A stretch of 18,007 nt of DNA from CAUPWF01 sp044425815. GTDB lineage: Bacteria; Bacillota; Clostridia; Lachnospirales; Lachnospiraceae. Below, piece after piece: positions 1 through 7,470 of the stretch. Under the pieces are notes generated by a model. The model saw only the letters and a list, made by a program, of their open reading frames with translations, was not told the origin of the DNA and did no database searches. The position numbers and the translations under genes are program-made. The stretch is taken from positions 1-18,007 of the forward strand of contig JAWXVA010000051.1 in NCBI GenBank assembly GCA_044425815.1, in the 5' to 3' direction. The first letter of the stretch is position 1; each line of letters starts with the position of its first letter.

Positions 1-11
1 GAGGAGTGCAG

Positions 12-428
12 GTGACGATAGAACGATTAAGGCAATACGGAGCACTCAAGAGGGAAATAAAGATGCTTGAGAGAAAATTAGACATCTTGTACGATAGGAA
101 AGATAGTGTACCGGAAGTTATGGGGAAGGTTACTGGGTCGAGTAGTGACTTCCCCTATACGGAAGTCAGGACGACTGTACAGATGAATGATCCAATAAAA
201 GAAGATGCTTTATCTAAGCTAATAAGAGCTAAAGAAAATAGATTGAAAGAAATCAATCAGCTAGTGTTAGAAATAGAGCAGTACATAGCAGCCATTCCAG
301 ATAGTACCGTGAGGCAATTGTTTGAACTGGTATTTGTAGATGGAACCACATACGAACGAGCAGGAGAGCAGGTGGGATATTCTAAGGGGAGAGTGTCGCA
401 ATTGATTTCGAAGCAATTAAAAGATTAA
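12..428 (+). CDS. ArpU/RinA-like phage late transcription regulator (DUF1492-type)
   Basis: The product is about 138 residues. The N-terminal half is charged and helical (about residues 1-30 and 65-95), consistent with a coiled coil. The C-terminal part, from about residue 98, has a sigma-70 region 4-like helix-turn-helix around the segment TYERAGEQVGYSKGRVSQLI. This layout matches the small sigma-like regulators that sit just before terS in Firmicutes phages and switch on late genes. GTG at 12 is preferred because GAGGAG at 1-6 lies five bases before it; the in-frame GTG at 6 would overlap that site. The window begins only 11 bases upstream, so a longer N-terminus cannot be excluded. Family placement is from sequence pattern only; the late-activator role is inferred from position. 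Confidence 0.75.
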   Translation: MTIERLRQYGALKREIKMLERKLDILYDRKDSVPEVMGKVTGSSSDFPYTEVRTTVQMNDPIKEDALSKLIRAKENRLKEINQLVLEIEQYIAAIPDSTVRQLFELVFVDGTTYERAGEQVGYSKGRVSQLISKQLKD

Positions 429-448
429 ATAAATTAAACAAAAAAGTA

Positions 449-457
449 TGTTATTAT
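449..457 (+). promoter_or_regulatory. Weak extended -10 promoter candidate
   Basis: TGTTATTAT fits a TGnTATAAT-like extended -10 element (TG at 449-450, TATTAT at 452-457). No good -35 hexamer lies 16-18 bases upstream. It lies in the AT-rich start of the intergenic region after the regulator gene, so it could be the regulator's target. A start near 464 would give a leader of about 115-120 bases ending at the first terminator. Confidence 0.3.
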
Positions 458-555
458 TACAGTGACGAAATTGAAGATTCTTCCGATGAATCATTTGATT
501 TTTTCCATTTTCGAAATCCTTAACAAAGGTATGGCACAGTTGTGGTGCACTAGAG

Positions 556-582
556 ACATCCAGAGTAATCTGGGTGTTTTTT
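556..582 (+). terminator. Intrinsic terminator 1 of the tandem pair
   Basis: Nine-base-pair stem 556-564 / 569-577 (ACATCCAGA with TCTGGGTGT, one T-G wobble), closed by a GTAA tetraloop of the GNRA type. The T-run is at 577-582. It lies upstream of the tRNA-like gene and the packaging genes. Confidence 0.8.
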
Positions 583-625
583 GTTTGTCGTTTCTGTTCG
601 CACATTTAAAAATCAACAAATAACT

Positions 626-648
626 AGACACCTTCGGGTGTCTTTTTT
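626..648 (+). terminator. Intrinsic terminator 2 of the tandem pair
   Basis: Perfect seven-base-pair stem AGACACC (626-632) / GGTGTCT (637-643) closed by a TTCG tetraloop, followed by a T-run at 643-648. It ends about 15 bases before the tRNA-like gene, so transcription from upstream must pass two terminators to reach the late genes. Confidence 0.85.
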
Positions 649-662
649 ATACCCTAAAACAA

Positions 663-736
663 GGACCATTAGCTCAGACGGCTAGAGCAGTCGGCTCATA
701 ACCGACAGGTTGCAGGTTCGAGTCCAGCATGGACCA
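663..736 (+). tRNA. tRNA-Met-like gene (CAT anticodon) with two stem mismatches
   Basis: A 74-base cloverleaf can be drawn. The D-stem is GCTC/GAGC, the anticodon stem is GTCGG (690-694)/CCGAC (702-706) with loop CTCATAA and anticodon CAT at 697-699, and the T-loop is TTCGAGT (717-723). The acceptor stem 663-669/729-735 has an A-A mismatch at 665/733. The T-stem 712-716/724-728 has an A-A mismatch at 714/726. CCA is not encoded: A736 is the discriminator and TTT follows. The G1-C72 pair argues against an initiator tRNA. It could be an elongator Met tRNA, a CAT tRNA-Ile needing lysidine, or a decaying copy. Confidence 0.75.
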
Positions 737-773
737 TTTACTTTGAAATAAATAAAGAACAGAGGTGAGGTGA

Positions 774-1571
774 TTGCCAAAGAAACGAAGTGATGAATCA
801 TATTTAGCAGAAGATCTCTTTAACCAGGGAATGCTGCTGGTTGATATAGCAAAGAAGCTGGACGTGTCAGAAGGCACCGTTCGGAGTTGGAAAAATAGAT
901 ATAAATTTGGACAAGATACAAGTGCAACGTTGCAAAAGAATCAGAAACGCAACGTTGCGAAAAAACGTCGTGGGGGACAACCTGGGAACAAGAACGCAAC
1001 AGGACCACCTGGTAATAAGCATGCTGAACGACACGGGTTGTTTTGTAAGCATCTACCTAGTGATACGTTGTCGATAATCGAAGATATGTCACTCGACCCG
1101 CTAGACGTACTCTGGGGGCAGATACAAATCGCATATGCTGCAATCATTCGTGCACAGAAGATTATGTACGTAAAGGATATTGATGACAGTACAACTACTA
1201 AGATTGAAGAAAAGTCTGGTAATGTGTGTGGGGAACGCTGGGAAGTGCAACAAGCGTGGGATAAGCAAGCGAACTTCCTGAAAGCTCAAGCACGTGCTCA
1301 AGGGGAGTTACGCTCTATGATTAAGCAGTACGATGAGTTGCTGTGCAAGAACTATGAGCTTGCGACAGAGGAGCAGAAGGCTAGGATTGAGTTGTTGAAA
1401 GCGAGAACGAAATCTGCAAATAAAGAAATGGAGAATGGAGATGTTGATAATTCAGAAAACATTGAAGCATTCTTGAAAGCATTAAGACCAACCGAAGAAG
1501 AGTTACATGATTTATTTGGTAATGATGTAGGAGACGAGAATAATGGCGAAGAAACAGAAGAAACCGAGTAA
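774..1571 (+). CDS. terS: Phage terminase small subunit
   Basis: The 265-residue product should bind the phage packaging site and load the large terminase. A helix-turn-helix occupies about residues 11-40 (DIAKKLDVSEGTVRSWKNRY). A basic Gly/Pro segment follows at about 58-86, with two copies of a G(Q/P)PGNK(N/H)A motif (68-75 and 77-84), a signature often seen in PBSX XtmA-like small terminases. The C-terminal part is charged and helical and ends in an acidic tail. The start is TTG: TGA at 771-773 is in frame directly before it, and AGGTGA at 763-768 is five bases upstream, so no other start fits before residue 20. It overlaps the large terminase gene by 29 bases. Confidence 0.9.
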   Translation: MPKKRSDESYLAEDLFNQGMLLVDIAKKLDVSEGTVRSWKNRYKFGQDTSATLQKNQKRNVAKKRRGGQPGNKNATGPPGNKHAERHGLFCKHLPSDTLSIIEDMSLDPLDVLWGQIQIAYAAIIRAQKIMYVKDIDDSTTTKIEEKSGNVCGERWEVQQAWDKQANFLKAQARAQGELRSMIKQYDELLCKNYELATEEQKARIELLKARTKSANKEMENGDVDNSENIEAFLKALRPTEEELHDLFGNDVGDENNGEETEETE

Positions 1572-2880
1572 ATTTAAATTCAAGCCATTTTCGCCCCAAC
1601 AAAAAAGATTAATGTACTGGTGGCGACCGGGTCTTGTATCTGCGAACAATGATTTTGTCATAGCAGATGGAGCAATCAGATCAGGAAAGACTATTGCTTG
1701 TATTAATGGCTTTTTAACATGGTCTCAAGAGATGTTCGATGGGGAGTCATTTATATTAGCAGGTAAGACCATGGGGGCGTTAAAAAAGAATGTTATTAGA
1801 CCTATGCTTCAGATGTTGGAAGCGTGGGGGTGGCCATACACATATATTCGTTCAGGAACCGATGCAAGATTAGAGATAGGCAGTAATACGTATTATCTAT
1901 ATGGTGCTAACACAGAAGCATCACAAGATGCACTTCAAGGTTTAACAGCAGCAGGAGCATATGCGGATGAAGCGGCGCTTTTTCCACAAAGTTTTATCGA
2001 CCAGATGATTGGAAGATGTTCTGTAGCGGGCGCTAAGGTCTGGATGAACTGCAATCCAGGAAGCCCATACAATTATATTAAAAGAGAATTCGTAGATAAG
2101 ATAAAAGAGAAGAAGGTATACAGATTGCATTTTAAGATGCAAGATAATTTTACACTTTCAAAAGCGGTTATAGCTAGATATCAACGGGCTTGGAAAACGG
2201 GAAGTGTATTTTATAAACGCTTTATCTTAGGCTTATGGGTTGCAGCAGACGGGTTGATATATCAACAATTTGCTGACAACAAGAATGAATTCTTAATAAC
2301 CGATAAATGGCTGCAAGAAAGAGACCAATCAAACAACTTGAAACATGAAATAATGTATGCAGTAATAGGAGTCGATTTTGGTGGTACCAAGTCGGCTCAT
2401 TCTTTTACCCTTACAGGATTTACAAAAGGGTATAAGCAGGTGGTAGTTTTGGATGAGTATTATTGCAAGAAACGAATTAATCCAGACCAATTGCAGAATG
2501 ATTTTATTGATTTCGTCAACCGCGCAAGGACAAAGTATAAAGTATATGAAGCATATTGTGATAGTGCTGAGCAGACGCTGATTGCTGGATTAGAATCGGC
2601 GTGTGCACATGCGCGAGTTAGCATAGAAATTAAGAACGCGATAAAAGGACCTATTAATGACAGAATCGCATTTTACAACAGTATTATGGCGCAAGGTAGA
2701 TGGAAGGTCATGAGACACTGCAAGCATGTAGTCGATGCCTTTGAGCAAGCAGTATACGATGATAAGAAAGTAAATCAAGATATTCGTCTAGATGATGGAT
2801 TAATGAATGTGGATAGTTTGGATAGCACAGAGTATAGCACAGAAAGTGTACAGGCAGACATCCTTTATATAGCAGCATAG
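1543..2880 (+). CDS. terL: Phage terminase large subunit (packaging ATPase and nuclease)
   Basis: The 445-residue product is the DNA-packaging motor that docks on the portal and cuts concatemeric DNA. The N-terminal ATPase has a Walker A motif GAIRSGKT at residues 43-50 and a Walker B-type YADEA with D142 and E143. The C-terminal RNase H-like nuclease has acidic residues D278 (in GVDFGG), D340 (in YCDSAE) and a third in VDSLDSTEY (D424 or D427). Length and motif order fit the PBSX/SPP1-type large terminases. ATG at 1543 lies inside the end of terS, preceded by a GGAGACGAG-like site, suggesting translational coupling. The stop codon overlaps the next gene's ribosome binding site. Confidence 0.95.
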   Translation: MAKKQKKPSKFKFKPFSPQQKRLMYWWRPGLVSANNDFVIADGAIRSGKTIACINGFLTWSQEMFDGESFILAGKTMGALKKNVIRPMLQMLEAWGWPYTYIRSGTDARLEIGSNTYYLYGANTEASQDALQGLTAAGAYADEAALFPQSFIDQMIGRCSVAGAKVWMNCNPGSPYNYIKREFVDKIKEKKVYRLHFKMQDNFTLSKAVIARYQRAWKTGSVFYKRFILGLWVAADGLIYQQFADNKNEFLITDKWLQERDQSNNLKHEIMYAVIGVDFGGTKSAHSFTLTGFTKGYKQVVVLDEYYCKKRINPDQLQNDFIDFVNRARTKYKVYEAYCDSAEQTLIAGLESACAHARVSIEIKNAIKGPINDRIAFYNSIMAQGRWKVMRHCKHVVDAFEQAVYDDKKVNQDIRLDDGLMNVDSLDSTEYSTESVQADILYIAA

Positions 2881-2889
2881 GAGAATAGA

Positions 2890-4308
2890 ATGAACAAAAT
2901 AGTACAGTATTTAAAATCAAGTAATTATAGTCCACCAACAGATGACACATATAATCATATAGATGAATGGTTAGAGTGGTACCAGGGAGAGGTAGAAAAA
3001 TTTCATAAGTACAAAGTATTTAATGGTGCAACTATCCATGAAGAAAAACGTTATTCTGTTGGTATGGCCAAGAAAGTCTGTGAAGATTGGGCGAACTTAA
3101 TCCTTGCGGAGAAAGCGATTATTAAGGCTGGTAATTTCACAAAGCGATTACAAGAAATTCTTTTGGCTAATAAGTTCCAAGTAAGAGCAAATCAACTGAT
3201 TGAGTTAGCATATTCTTTAGGAACAGGAGCATTTGTAGAGTACAAAGATGGAGATAAAGTAGTAATTGATTATATTCGTGCCGATATGATTTATCCGCTA
3301 TCCTGGGATAATGGCGATATTACAGAGTGTGCATTTGGATCCACGAGAGTGATTGATGGTGATGAGATTATTTATTTGCAAATACATCGGCTTGGTAGAT
3401 TAGAGGACGGGGAAAACGTAGATGAATATTACATTGAAAATAAATATGTAGATGCTGATTCATGTAAAGAAATTGAATGTCCTGACGATGTATTAGAGAT
3501 TGTATCTACAGGAAGTGAAGTTCCACTATTTCAGATTATCACACCGAATATTGTCAACAACATAGATTTGGATAGTCCACTAGGTATATCTGTATTTGCT
3601 AATAGCATAGACCAGTTACGTGGTTGCGACATCAAGTATGACTCGTATGTAAATGAATTTGTTTTAGGTAGAAAGAGAATTCTTGTACCGATATCTGCTG
3701 CTAAGATGCAAATGCAGAAAGATGGGGTTACAGCACCACAATTCGACCCTAATGATACAGTATTTTATCAAATGCCAGGCGATAGGCAGGACGACTTGAA
3801 GATAACAGAAGTGGATATGTCGATTCGAGCAGAGGAACACGAAAAAGGCATTCAAAGAAGTTTGGACATGCTTAGTCTGAAAGTAGGGCTTGGAACTGGA
3901 CGATATCAATTTGATTCCAGTGGAGTGAAGACCGCTACTGAGGTTATATCGGATAAGTCAGACTTGTTCCAGAACTTAGTTAAACATGAAATTATTATAA
4001 AAGATGCTCTGGTCAATATGGTGAAAGCAGTTGCTTATCTCGATAAGGGAAAGACAAATGTTACACCATCTATCCTGTTGGACGATTCTATTATTGAGGA
4101 TTCCAATGCTACAGTAGATAGAAATATTAAATTAGTGCAATCAGGTCTTAGATCTAAATTAGCAGCAATCATGGAGATTAACAAGTGTAGTGAAGAAGAT
4201 GCGAAGAAAGAGTTAGAAGCAATTGCTCAAGATGGCCAGATAACAGGACAGTCTATTGATTGGACAAAAGGGGATAATAAGGACGAGCCAGAGGAAGATG
4301 AGGAGTAG
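2890..4308 (+). CDS. Phage portal protein (SPP1 gp6-like)
   Basis: The 472-residue product should form the ring at the head vertex through which DNA enters and leaves. The N-terminus with tryptophans and tyrosines (DEWLEWYQGEVEKFHKYK), the SVGMAKKVCEDWANLILAEKA segment, and the later VGLGTGRYQFDSSGVKTATEV motif around residue 330-350 are typical of Phage_portal_SPP1 proteins. The C-terminus is very acidic, as often in this family. The start is ATG with TAGGAG overlapping the terL stop. It lies between terL and a minor capsid gene, the standard order. No active-site residues are expected. The family call rests on sequence pattern and position. Confidence 0.92.
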   Translation: MNKIVQYLKSSNYSPPTDDTYNHIDEWLEWYQGEVEKFHKYKVFNGATIHEEKRYSVGMAKKVCEDWANLILAEKAIIKAGNFTKRLQEILLANKFQVRANQLIELAYSLGTGAFVEYKDGDKVVIDYIRADMIYPLSWDNGDITECAFGSTRVIDGDEIIYLQIHRLGRLEDGENVDEYYIENKYVDADSCKEIECPDDVLEIVSTGSEVPLFQIITPNIVNNIDLDSPLGISVFANSIDQLRGCDIKYDSYVNEFVLGRKRILVPISAAKMQMQKDGVTAPQFDPNDTVFYQMPGDRQDDLKITEVDMSIRAEEHEKGIQRSLDMLSLKVGLGTGRYQFDSSGVKTATEVISDKSDLFQNLVKHEIIIKDALVNMVKAVAYLDKGKTNVTPSILLDDSIIEDSNATVDRNIKLVQSGLRSKLAAIMEINKCSEEDAKKELEAIAQDGQITGQSIDWTKGDNKDEPEEDEE

Positions 4309-4311
4309 AAT

Positions 4312-6201
4312 ATGACTCAATTAGAAATACAAGCTCTAGCCGATGTACCCACTGGTATTTATCAAGACCTAGAAGAACAATTGATGTCTAACATAATCCA
4401 GCACGTGCAAGATTATGGAGAACCTATAGCAACGGATACGTGGTCCATGCAGAAGCTTGCAGAGATAGGAAAGCTCACGGAAGAGAATATCAAGATTATA
4501 GCTAAGACTACTGGATCATCAACTACAGCAATGGAGCGAATGCTTCTTGAAGTGGCAGAAGAGGCTATCAGTAAGGTGGATTCTTCATTGCAATACTCAG
4601 TAAGTGAAGGACTTGTTGGTTCAGCTGTAGAGGTCAGTAAGAGTAAGAATGTTACAAGCGTTATAGATACGTTACTTGGGCAGGCGTCAGACATTACGAA
4701 CCTATGTAATACAAACATGCTGTATAAAGCTGCAGAGAAGTATACGAGTCTTATAAATAACATTACTTCTACAGCAAACGAAATTTTGAACAAATTTACT
4801 ACCCTGGCAGTTACGGGGGCAGAATCAAGGCAGAGCGCACTCACAAAATGTATTAAGGAATTTAATTCTAAAGGCATTCCAGCATTTGTAGATAGTGCAG
4901 GGAGAGAGTGGACACCAGAAGCTTACGTTAATATGTGTATGAGGTCCACTAGCAATACAATGGCAGCTGAAGCACAAATAGCTAGATGCGATGATTACGA
5001 GATTGACCTAGTAGAAGTAGACAGTCATTCAGGAGCGAGACCGAAATGCGCAAGAGACCAGGGTAAGATATTTGATAGGGCAAATAAGTCAGAGATATAT
5101 CCGCATTGGAATACGAGTAGTTACGGAGAACCAGATGGCCTTTTAGGTATAAATTGTGGACATCATATATATCCATATGTCGAAGGTGTGAGTATACGAC
5201 GATATTTCCCAACAGAAGACTTAGCAGCCAATGATAAACTGTATAAAGAAACACAGACACAGAGAGCCTTAGAACGAAGTGTACGTAATCAAAAGAGAGA
5301 GTGCATGCTGTATGATCAGCTAGGTGATAAGGATGCTTTTCAAGCTGCAGCTGTTAAATTAAAACAGAAGGAAGCTAATCTTAAAAGTTATGTGAATAGC
5401 AATGATGAGCTTACATATCGTAGTAATAGAGTGCAGGTAGTTGGGTATGATAAGAGTGTGAGTGCTAGTGCAGTTGCTGCGAATAAAAAATATCAAAAAG
5501 AGGTTGCTGAAAGTCTAAAAAGTGATACAATGAAATCAGAACAACTTTCAGAGTTGGGTGCATTTAAAACAAAATTACAGAGCGATAGTCGTGTAAGTAA
5601 AGACTATTACCAAGAAGTAAAAACAAAGTACTCTCAAGGGAGTGATGCAGCGAAGGCGGCATTTAATAAATATGTTCCGGAGAACTCTGTGGAAGATGCA
5701 TCTTACATATCAGTGCCGATATACAATACTAAAACAAAGAAAATATCAATGAATTATGAGAGGGACTTGGATAATGTAAGAGGTAGTGGTGCAACATGGT
5801 TTCATGAACACGGACACATGATTGATGATTTATCAGGAGGTGTATCGAAAGATACAACTTTCTATAATTTACTTAATCAAGATAGGATGTCTTACGTATA
5901 TCAAGTGGGAAAAGAGCAAAACCTAAAAACATTTGATAAAGTATATAAATATATATCAGATGATTTAAGTGATATGCGAACACAATCGGCTGTATCGGAT
6001 TTACTCCAAGGAATAACAGGAGGCGGTATAAGTGGTGTAGCAGGACATGATCTTAGCTATTGGGATAATAAGGATAATATAACAAGCGAAGCATTTGCAC
6101 ACATGTATGAAGCTCAGTTTGATAATGAAAGATATCAAATGATGCAAACTGTATTTCCAAATGCATTAAAATATTTTGAAGAAAGGTTAGGTGAATTGTA
6201 A
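4312..6201 (+). CDS. Minor capsid protein 2 with C-terminal zincin-like metallopeptidase domain
   Basis: The 629-residue protein has two parts. Residues 1 to about 300 resemble the Phage_min_cap2/SPP1 gp7 family: a helical N-terminus, then a Cys/His-rich region with SHSGARPKCARDQGKIF (238-254) and NCGHHIYPY (281-289). A charged linker (about 315-395) leads to a C-terminal domain with HEHGHMIDD, giving an HExxH motif (H498, E499, H502), and a later SEAFAHMYE in which E593 could be the third zinc ligand. The HExGHxxD plus EAFA pattern recalls ATLF-type zincins, as in anthrax lethal factor. MuF-type head proteins with C-terminal toxins are known in temperate phages, so this is a candidate virion-delivered effector. 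Proteolysis is unproven. Sampled 60-base lines of the tail-end DNA are about 28-32% GC against about 40% nearer the 5' half. Confidence 0.85.
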   Translation: MTQLEIQALADVPTGIYQDLEEQLMSNIIQHVQDYGEPIATDTWSMQKLAEIGKLTEENIKIIAKTTGSSTTAMERMLLEVAEEAISKVDSSLQYSVSEGLVGSAVEVSKSKNVTSVIDTLLGQASDITNLCNTNMLYKAAEKYTSLINNITSTANEILNKFTTLAVTGAESRQSALTKCIKEFNSKGIPAFVDSAGREWTPEAYVNMCMRSTSNTMAAEAQIARCDDYEIDLVEVDSHSGARPKCARDQGKIFDRANKSEIYPHWNTSSYGEPDGLLGINCGHHIYPYVEGVSIRRYFPTEDLAANDKLYKETQTQRALERSVRNQKRECMLYDQLGDKDAFQAAAVKLKQKEANLKSYVNSNDELTYRSNRVQVVGYDKSVSASAVAANKKYQKEVAESLKSDTMKSEQLSELGAFKTKLQSDSRVSKDYYQEVKTKYSQGSDAAKAAFNKYVPENSVEDASYISVPIYNTKTKKISMNYERDLDNVRGSGATWFHEHGHMIDDLSGGVSKDTTFYNLLNQDRMSYVYQVGKEQNLKTFDKVYKYISDDLSDMRTQSAVSDLLQGITGGGISGVAGHDLSYWDNKDNITSEAFAHMYEAQFDNERYQMMQTVFPNALKYFEERLGEL

Positions 6202-6202
6202 A

Positions 6203-6421
6203 ATGCTTGAAATATGCAATAAGAAAAGAAAGGAATTTCTTGATGAATTTAACTATCTTCCAGAAGCTTCGTTTGAAGCCGTAATGCAAGAACAAGAAGC
6301 TAGTGAGAAATATTGTGAAGTTTTACAAAAGTGTATAGATGATGAATTCGATTATACGATTGAATTATATGGTACAAAACCACCTAAAAATTTTGGCGGT
6401 TCAGAAATATTAATCGATTAA
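6203..6421 (+). CDS. Small acidic protein, candidate immunity protein of the zincin-like domain
   Basis: I do not recognise a family. The 72-residue product has about 17 acidic and 8 basic residues, is mostly helical until about residue 50, and ends in a Gly/Pro-rich tail (TKPPKNFGGSEILID). No signal peptide or membrane segment is visible. ATG at 6203 is preferred, with AGGTGA at 6189-6194 eight bases upstream; GTG at 6191 would overlap the previous gene's end. It starts one base after the stop of the metallopeptidase-bearing capsid protein and is followed directly by a terminator, as expected for a toxin/immunity cassette. The immunity role is inferred from position, size and charge alone. 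It could equally be an unrelated small phage protein. Confidence 0.6.
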   Translation: MLEICNKKRKEFLDEFNYLPEASFEAVMQEQEASEKYCEVLQKCIDDEFDYTIELYGTKPPKNFGGSEILID

Positions 6422-6454
6422 TACCACCCATTCGAAAGAGTAGGTGGTATTTTT
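6421..6454 (+). terminator. Intrinsic terminator inside the head operon
   Basis: Eight-base-pair perfect stem ATACCACC (6421-6428) / GGTGGTAT (6443-6450), a 14-base loop, and a T-run at 6450-6454. The stem begins on the last base of the preceding stop codon. A terminator between the minor capsid and capsid genes is unusual for a single late transcript and fits an inserted cassette. Confidence 0.75.
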
Positions 6455-6482
6455 GTACTCATTTTTAGGGAGGTGTTATTAT

Positions 6483-6773
6483 TTGATTCGAGTAATGGTA
6501 AGAAGCGAATATGTAGAAGTGTCTGGTCATGCAAATTATGCAGAGTCAGGAAAAGATATCGTATGTGCTGCAGTATCAGCATTAACATTTACATTATTGT
6601 ATTCATTGGAATCGCTATCAGAAGACTTAGTGAGCGCCACAATGAATGAAGGCCATATGAAAATAGAAATCAAGAATGTGTCGGAGCGAGGAAAGCTCTT
6701 GATAGATTCTTTTTTTATTGGTACTACCGCTATAGCAAGAGAATATGGCGAGAAATATATACAGATTCAATAA
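6483..6773 (+). CDS. prp: Prp-type cysteine protease (ribosomal-processing protease homologue)
   Basis: The 96-residue product matches the Prp/YsxB family, small cysteine proteases that remove the N-terminal leader of ribosomal protein L27 in Firmicutes. The conserved SGHANYAESGKDIVCAAVSAL gives H16 and C28, twelve residues apart as in the catalytic pair of known Prp. The TTG start at 6483 fits AGGGAGGTG at 6467-6475; an upstream in-frame reading from 6444 begins inside the terminator and lacks this spacing. It sits just before the scaffold and capsid genes. Both of these and the tail tube carry Prp-like cleavage motifs near their N-termini, so the likely substrates are the phage's own structural proteins, possibly host L27 as well. 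Targets are inferred. Confidence 0.9.
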   Translation: MIRVMVRSEYVEVSGHANYAESGKDIVCAAVSALTFTLLYSLESLSEDLVSATMNEGHMKIEIKNVSERGKLLIDSFFIGTTAIAREYGEKYIQIQ

Positions 6774-6847
6774 TCTGGGGTCCAGAATGTGCGTAAGACA
6801 TGAAACTGTGCATGAGTAAGTCGGCGGACGTTAAACGGGAGGTTATT

Positions 6848-7456
6848 ATGCCTAAATTTATGAACAGTGAGTATTTATTCGATCTTCAATTATTTACCGG
6901 AGATGATGGAGATGGTGGAAATGGTGATTCTGGAGATGGTGACGACCAAGACGATGATGAATCGGATGAAGACGGGGATGATGTTAAGTTTACACAAGCA
7001 GACATCGATAAGGCAGTAGCTAGAACTATCGCTAAGGAGCGTAAAAAAGCTGAGAGAGCAAAAGCTAGCGAGGATAAGAAAAAAGCTGGTACAAGTAAGA
7101 AGGATGATGAATCCGATACAGCGGATACTGAGAAAACAGAGGCGATTAGCAAGGCAAGCAAGTTAGAAGTTAAAGTGGCTTGTTATGAAGCGGGTGTTGC
7201 GAAGGACTCTGTAGACGATGTAACGGCATTGGCCAAAGCATATATGGATGCCGATGCAGACTTAGATCTAGAAGAAGCAATTGAAAAGGTGGTTAAGAAA
7301 TATCCATCGTTCAAGACAAAACAGTCTAGTGATGATGAAGGTGAGGATAAGGGGAAATCACAATCATGGGGAAAACGTCAAACTGGAAAAGGTAGCAAGA
7401 AAACAAGTGGGGTAGAGGCAGCGTTCCTCAAGAAGAACCCAGGATTAAAAGTATAG
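6848..7456 (+). CDS. Phage capsid scaffolding protein
   Basis: The 202-residue product has the usual scaffold layout. It has a short N-terminus, an Asp/Gly/Ser-rich acidic stretch (about residues 18-47), a strongly helical Lys/Glu/Ala region (about 50-150), and a basic C-terminus ending in AFLKKNPGLKV that probably contacts the capsid protein. Residues 12-17 (DLQLFT) match the Prp cleavage pattern, predicting cleavage after F16. ATG at 6848 is chosen because GGGAGG at 6837-6842 lies five bases upstream; the in-frame ATG at 6800 has no ribosome binding site. It stands directly before the major capsid gene. It should assemble inside the procapsid and be expelled or degraded before DNA entry. 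Confidence 0.9.
   Translation: MPKFMNSEYLFDLQLFTGDDGDGGNGDSGDGDDQDDDESDEDGDDVKFTQADIDKAVARTIAKERKKAERAKASEDKKKAGTSKKDDESDTADTEKTEAISKASKLEVKVACYEAGVAKDSVDDVTALAKAYMDADADLDLEEAIEKVVKKYPSFKTKQSSDDEGEDKGKSQSWGKRQTGKGSKKTSGVEAAFLKKNPGLKV
6881..6898 (+). other. Predicted Prp cleavage motif in scaffold (DLQLF|T)
   Basis: Codes for residues 12-17 of the scaffold. The pattern matches the LQFF-A site of L27 leaders with L in place of the first F. Cleavage after F16 would release a 16-residue leader. Confidence 0.7.
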
Positions 7457-7470
7457 GAAAGAGGTAGATT

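Noticed and set aside
663..738. tRNA-like gene as a prophage attachment site
   Set aside because: It lies between the regulator and packaging genes, with no integrase nearby. The only direct repeat seen is the eight-base GGACCATT within the gene itself.
4413..4877. 154-codon minus-strand reading frame inside the minor capsid gene
   Set aside because: It lies fully within a well supported plus-strand gene, has no recognisable motif and reads as a shadow of that gene.
6800..6847. Scaffold start at the upstream ATG 6800
   Set aside because: No ribosome binding site precedes it, whereas GGGAGG is five bases before ATG 6848. The extension would also bury the Prp-like leader.
6774..6847. Structured RNA between prp and scaffold
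   Set aside because: Only a five-base-pair stem with a three-base loop (TCTGG/CCAGA at 6774-6786) is visible, with no T-run, too little to call a regulatory RNA.
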